Below are positions 60,165 through 64,000 of a stretch of 64,000 nt of DNA, piece by piece. Origin of the DNA: Diatrype stigma. Its lineage: Eukaryota > Ascomycota > Sordariomycetes > Xylariales > Diatrypaceae. Made by a program: the position numbers and the translations under genes. The notes below the pieces were generated by a model, which was given only the letters and a program-made list of their open reading frames with translations, was not told where the DNA came from and ran no database searches. Each line of letters begins with the position of its first letter. Position 1 is the first letter of the stretch. The stretch covers positions 434,001 through 498,000 of the forward strand of contig JAKJXP020000014.1 of the NCBI GenBank assembly GCA_022225965.2. The letters run 5' to 3'.

Positions 60165-62426
60165 CCGGAATACCTGCTGTTATGGGGGTTTCTTGAAACA
60201 CGGGTGGAGGCTGATTTCCAATTATTTGCGGTATGTTGAGGTGCGGTTCTAGGGGGGTATAAGCGGAGATTCGAAGCGTAAGTATACTATAGTTGAATTG
60301 CGGCGCCTCACTGCAGCACTATAGGCTTGGGTGTTATTGCTTATGTAGCTATTTCTTGGCTGTCGAACAAAATATTGAGGGATGGGCAGTTGCGATATCT
60401 AAGGTAAGAAGGCCCAGGATCCCTATATGATGGATTGCAACGTAGTTGATAAAGCTTCTACTCTGAATGTGGAGGGTAGTAGCACTGGGAAATATGTGTA
60501 TGGCTCTGATACCTCCTCACTGGATGTGGGACGTATAACCCAGGGGCTTACCTACTCTGATATATAGTGATATACGGACGATAGTTGAAGATATTATCAG
60601 CTAGTCATGAAAGAGTCATCTTTACTAGACTATTTCTCCTAGATCAAGGGGCTGACGAATCGATGCCATAAATTCGCTAAGACATGTCGCAAGGCAGTCT
60701 GACAGCTCCTGGACATACACAATTCCTCGCTATTGTGACGTAAAACGGGTGGGCTATCCACCTGAAGGGCGAGCAGGAGAAGAAGGCTCTGACCGCTTGG
60801 TGCTGTGTAGTTGTGTAGCTGTGATGGGACAAGGCCTGGCCTGGCGCCCTTGTCCACCACAACCGGCCCCCAGGAGCTGGGCCTGGCTCGCTTCATCTCG
60901 AAACCAAGTATGACTCGGATCACACATCCCTATATTGGAGCGGCAGGCCTTACCAGCAAAGGCAACCTTTGGAGCTACAGGCGGGCACCTAGTCTATAGT
61001 CTCTGGCCTGGTCAGATTCATTCAACATGTAAGTTAGCGGGGCCTTCTGGAGCAGGGATGATCACGCCCTTGCTTGACAACCTTAGCTTGACGAATGTGA
61101 CGATGGTTAGTTTGATGCAAGACCCGACCAATCATGAGGGAAACGCCATGGGACCATGGGACGCTTGCTTGGGTCAAGCCTTAAGCTCTCTCTCTCCCCA
61201 CCTGTCCCGAGGAGCTAGAATGCAATGCTAGGGATAGCTACCAGAGATCCTAGTGGTGTATCCGACTATAGTGGGTGTATTGCACGACGTACCTTGGTCG
61301 GCTTCGAAAATCTTCACCACAGGCCGAACAGTCACCGTCACCTACATATGTACAATAGGCATTGCTATGCATGGCGAATGCCATACCTATGCCGTCGGCT
61401 TACTGTGGTAAGTAGTATCAACATGCGCTCTTTATGTTATAAATAACACACACACATGCATGAATGCTGCTCATGTCATCCTCATGCCGTTCAAGGTCGG
61501 CTTGGTGATGATGGTGCATCGAGAATATCGATTAGCTTAGGCAGATATCCCAAGAGCGGAACTGAAATTTGACGCGAACGATCGCTCAAACCTTCCCCTC
61601 TTCCATTCCATAACGAACATGGGTGTTAGACTCCACGGAATGCTTATAGGATTAGTCACGAAATGTGTCATCCGGGGCTTATAAATCAGGGTAGAATAGA
61701 CAACAACGCGCCTTCAAACAGCCACGCTCGTGATCATGTGTGCTAACAGTCGAGTAGTTGACACGCTTGTTGCGTTGGTCTACATAGTAATTGCGATTAA
61801 TATAGCGCCCGAACCAAGCGATCGGAAGGGCGTATTGGGCATTTAGCTCAAGCCACAATTTGTGTTTCCCCGGTATCGGTGCGGCTGGTTTCTCAAGAAT
61901 GGCTCTCATGTGATTTATGCACTTGGTACCCTTCACTAAGAGAACCCCAGAATCCCAGTTGGCGATGACCCGACCCTTCCCCTGCTACCCCGGTATTGCT
62001 CATATAAGTATGTACGCTAGAATAGCGTGAAGTCTATTGACATCCATGGATCTATTTAGTATCCAGGCCCTCGGGAAAGCCCAAGTCATGCCGATCTACC
62101 TGCAACCGAACTCCATGCGCCCTTATAGAGTTTCGGTCGGCATCATGAGACCGAATCGTCCAATGTGTCAGACCGCTTCAGATAAGGTTGAGGCCGACAA
62201 CATAGTTGAACTCAAACCAAAGTTTCGGTTCCATCCCCGCCGGCACTCATCATATATGATATCGCTCGCTCACTGCGACAAAACGTTCTCGGCCTGATTC
62301 GTCAACATTATATCGGTGGTGTATAGAGCGGCCTAAGAACCCCTTGCCCCTCTTCCCCATCATGCCTCGAGAAGTTTAGCGAGCATGGGATCGCAACTCG
62401 TCTACCTCGCGTATCCACCCATCTAC
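60165..62426. other. Intergenic, no gene seen
   Basis: About 2.3 kb. The left end is the upstream region of the arrestin gene; the rest has only short frames without domains or obvious repeats. Confidence 0.5.
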
Positions 62427-63832
62427 TTAGTCCCAAGAGATGAACAGCATAATGCCAGCTCCAACCGCAATGGCAGCAAACTGCACAAGAGTTTTCTGGA
62501 ACTCCTGTCTCTTGTCGGGACCTGTTTCCAGCAGTTCTGGGATGACTGCAACCGTTCCTACGTAAAGGAATGTCCCAGCTGTGAAAGGTAAGAGGAGGTC
62601 GCCCCAGCTTAAGCTAGTGCCCCAGATACCGTTATAGAGACCCGTCGAGCTGCTATCGGTGTGACTGCCGCCATATTCCTGGACAGCAATGCCTATCAGA
62701 GTCCCCAGGAGTGCGCCAATCGCGGTGACAAACTGAGCTCCCATGGCAGCCCGTTTCGAGAAACCCGACTGGACAAGCAGAGCAAAATCGCCCACTGAAA
62801 GAATCGGCGAGTTAGCAATCGGTGGTCACCATAGCTAGCCAGGTACAGAGCATATATCACCTACCCTCATGAGGGATCTCGTGGAAGAAGACGGCTACAG
62901 TGGTTGTCGCGCCGATAGTGGGCGACGCATAGAACGAAGCAGACATCGCGAGGCCGTCTGTGATGTTATGCGTAAAGTCAGCGATGAGGTTAAGGTACCC
63001 TCCTAGCTTGGCGCTGGGGTTCACTTCTTTCCCAGCGCCGACCTTTTCCTCAGGCTTAGCAGTGTCCCCCTCCTTCTTTCGAGACTTGACGTTCGACTCT
63101 GATATCTCCACCGAGGAACTTTGCGCTTTGCCATCAGACCCAGAGTCATGCGAGTGACTGCCATGGCCGTGATTATGATCATGCCCCTCACCACCAATCG
63201 CTATTCGCAAACTCTTGTCCATAGCCACAAAGGTCATGAAGCCTACCATGATAGCAAGGCCGAGGACCAGATTCCGGTTCGGCTCAACAAGGACAAACCG
63301 GGCATGCTCCGGACTATCTTCCCCCAGGAAAATCTCCGGCAACAGGTGAAAGAGGGTATCACCCATGAGGCCACCGACGGCGAATGCAACCATGACAGAT
63401 AGAGAGCTTGGGTCTATGTTGGGCGGACATAGAGCCAGTAGCAAGTTTGGCGGCCCAGAAATGTAGAGGGTCGCAAGGAGGGCGTTCACAGCAGGGCTGC
63501 CGGGGAAAAGGATAGCGAAGAGATGGGAGAGAGCACTGGGCGTGTCGGATGCGCTCGCGAGCTTCTCGGCATTAAGCTCTTGAACAACAGGGCATGACTG
63601 ATATAGAGTCAGAAAACGGCGTCACTTTGCCCATGACCCATATGACCAGTGAAGTAAGTATGGCCCGATCGGGTGGGCAACTCACCTGGAGCCTCTCCTC
63701 TAGCTCTTCCAAGCTCGAGATGCTCCGCGACCCGGCCTTCACATCCTCAGCGAAGCCGACAGGAGCAAATATGGCGGCCACTAGGCATATGATCAGCAGG
63801 AGGCGTGCGCTCCCGAAGTGATGTGAAGGCAT
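62427..63832 (-). CDS. ZIP family zinc transporter (KE4/SLC39A7-like)
   Basis: Moves zinc into the cytosol, probably from ER/Golgi. Exons 63686-63832, 62865-63597 and 62427-62794 (minus) give 415 aa. A signal peptide (LLLIICLVAAIFAPVGFA) precedes a short lumenal segment. TM helices follow, beginning VMVAFAVGGLMGDTLFHLLP with the family's HLLPE-type site. The His-rich cytosolic loop GHDHNHGHGSHSHD precedes the metal-pathway motifs HNITDG (TM4) and HEIPHE (TM5), the latter ending one base before an intron. The C-terminus has three more helices and ends ISWD. Motif spacing fits the LIV-1/KE4 branch. Confidence 0.95.
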
Positions 63833-64000
63833 TGTTGGGTTCGTAGCAGATTTATTCGTTCAATTGGGCAGTGTTGCACAGAACTGGACAAGACAGAACA
63901 GGACAAGACAACACACGAGACCCAACAGCAATTCTGCTCGACCTGATAGCAACTAAAGAATTACCTACATTGATTAGTTCAGCCGTTGGCTCCCTTTAGC
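63833..64000. other. Upstream region of the ZIP gene, window edge
   Basis: Promoter/leader sequence for the minus-strand ZIP gene, with repeated ACAAGACA-like motifs at about 63,887-63,912. Confidence 0.5.

Overview
The window is nuclear DNA of a filamentous ascomycete (Pezizomycotina). Evidence: short introns of about 50-150 bp with GTAAGT/GTGAGT donors, fungal-type proteins, long intergenic stretches full of AGGTAGG/CCTACC motifs, and AT-rich repeat DNA with the signature of repeat-induced point mutation (RIP). A sordariomycete-like fungus is likely, but species cannot be read from the sequence.

Seventeen protein-coding genes and one probable tRNA gene are supported. From left to right: cytidine deaminase (+), MFS sugar transporter (+), ELMO-domain Rac-GEF adaptor (+), STIMATE-type vacuolar membrane protein (+), a 10.4-kb transposon nest, a cysteine-rich single-pass membrane protein (+), an RCR-type chitin-synthesis/Congo-red-resistance protein (-), the small GTPase ARL8 (-), the second-largest subunit of RNA polymerase I (+), a secreted tyrosinase (+), a tRNA (+), a GH18 chitinase (+), an FAH-family acylpyruvate hydrolase (-), a small unrecognised protein (+), an inverted-repeat element, a PWI/SR-rich splicing factor (+), a secreted protein of unknown function (+), an arrestin-like protein (-) and a ZIP/KE4 zinc transporter (-). 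Exon joins were worked out by reading frames and family motifs across donors and acceptors. The genes do not form a biosynthetic cluster; most are housekeeping, with some cell-wall and membrane functions nearby (RCR protein, chitinase, tyrosinase).

The most informative region is 12,159-22,604. A pogo-class DNA transposon (inverted ends near 12,159 and 22,602, TA on both sides, transposase on the minus strand) was split by a Ty3/Gypsy LTR retrotransposon (226-bp LTRs at 12,271-12,496 and 19,131-19,356, 5-bp GCAAG duplication, coding strand minus). Both are heavily RIP-mutated: LTR differences are all transitions, and catalytic Asp codons have become Asn codons. A 179-bp GC-normal insertion at 20,379-20,557 sits in the transposase; removing it with one T7 copy brings the two flanking frames back together, so it probably arrived after RIP. 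A second, separate element at 53,102-53,617 has perfect 53-bp inverted repeats, a 9-bp flanking duplication and telomere-like CCCTAA repeats inside.

No new defence or gene-cluster system was recognised. The candidates for something undescribed are the two short non-autonomous elements and two unassigned proteins (51,593-52,263 and 56,459-57,578).
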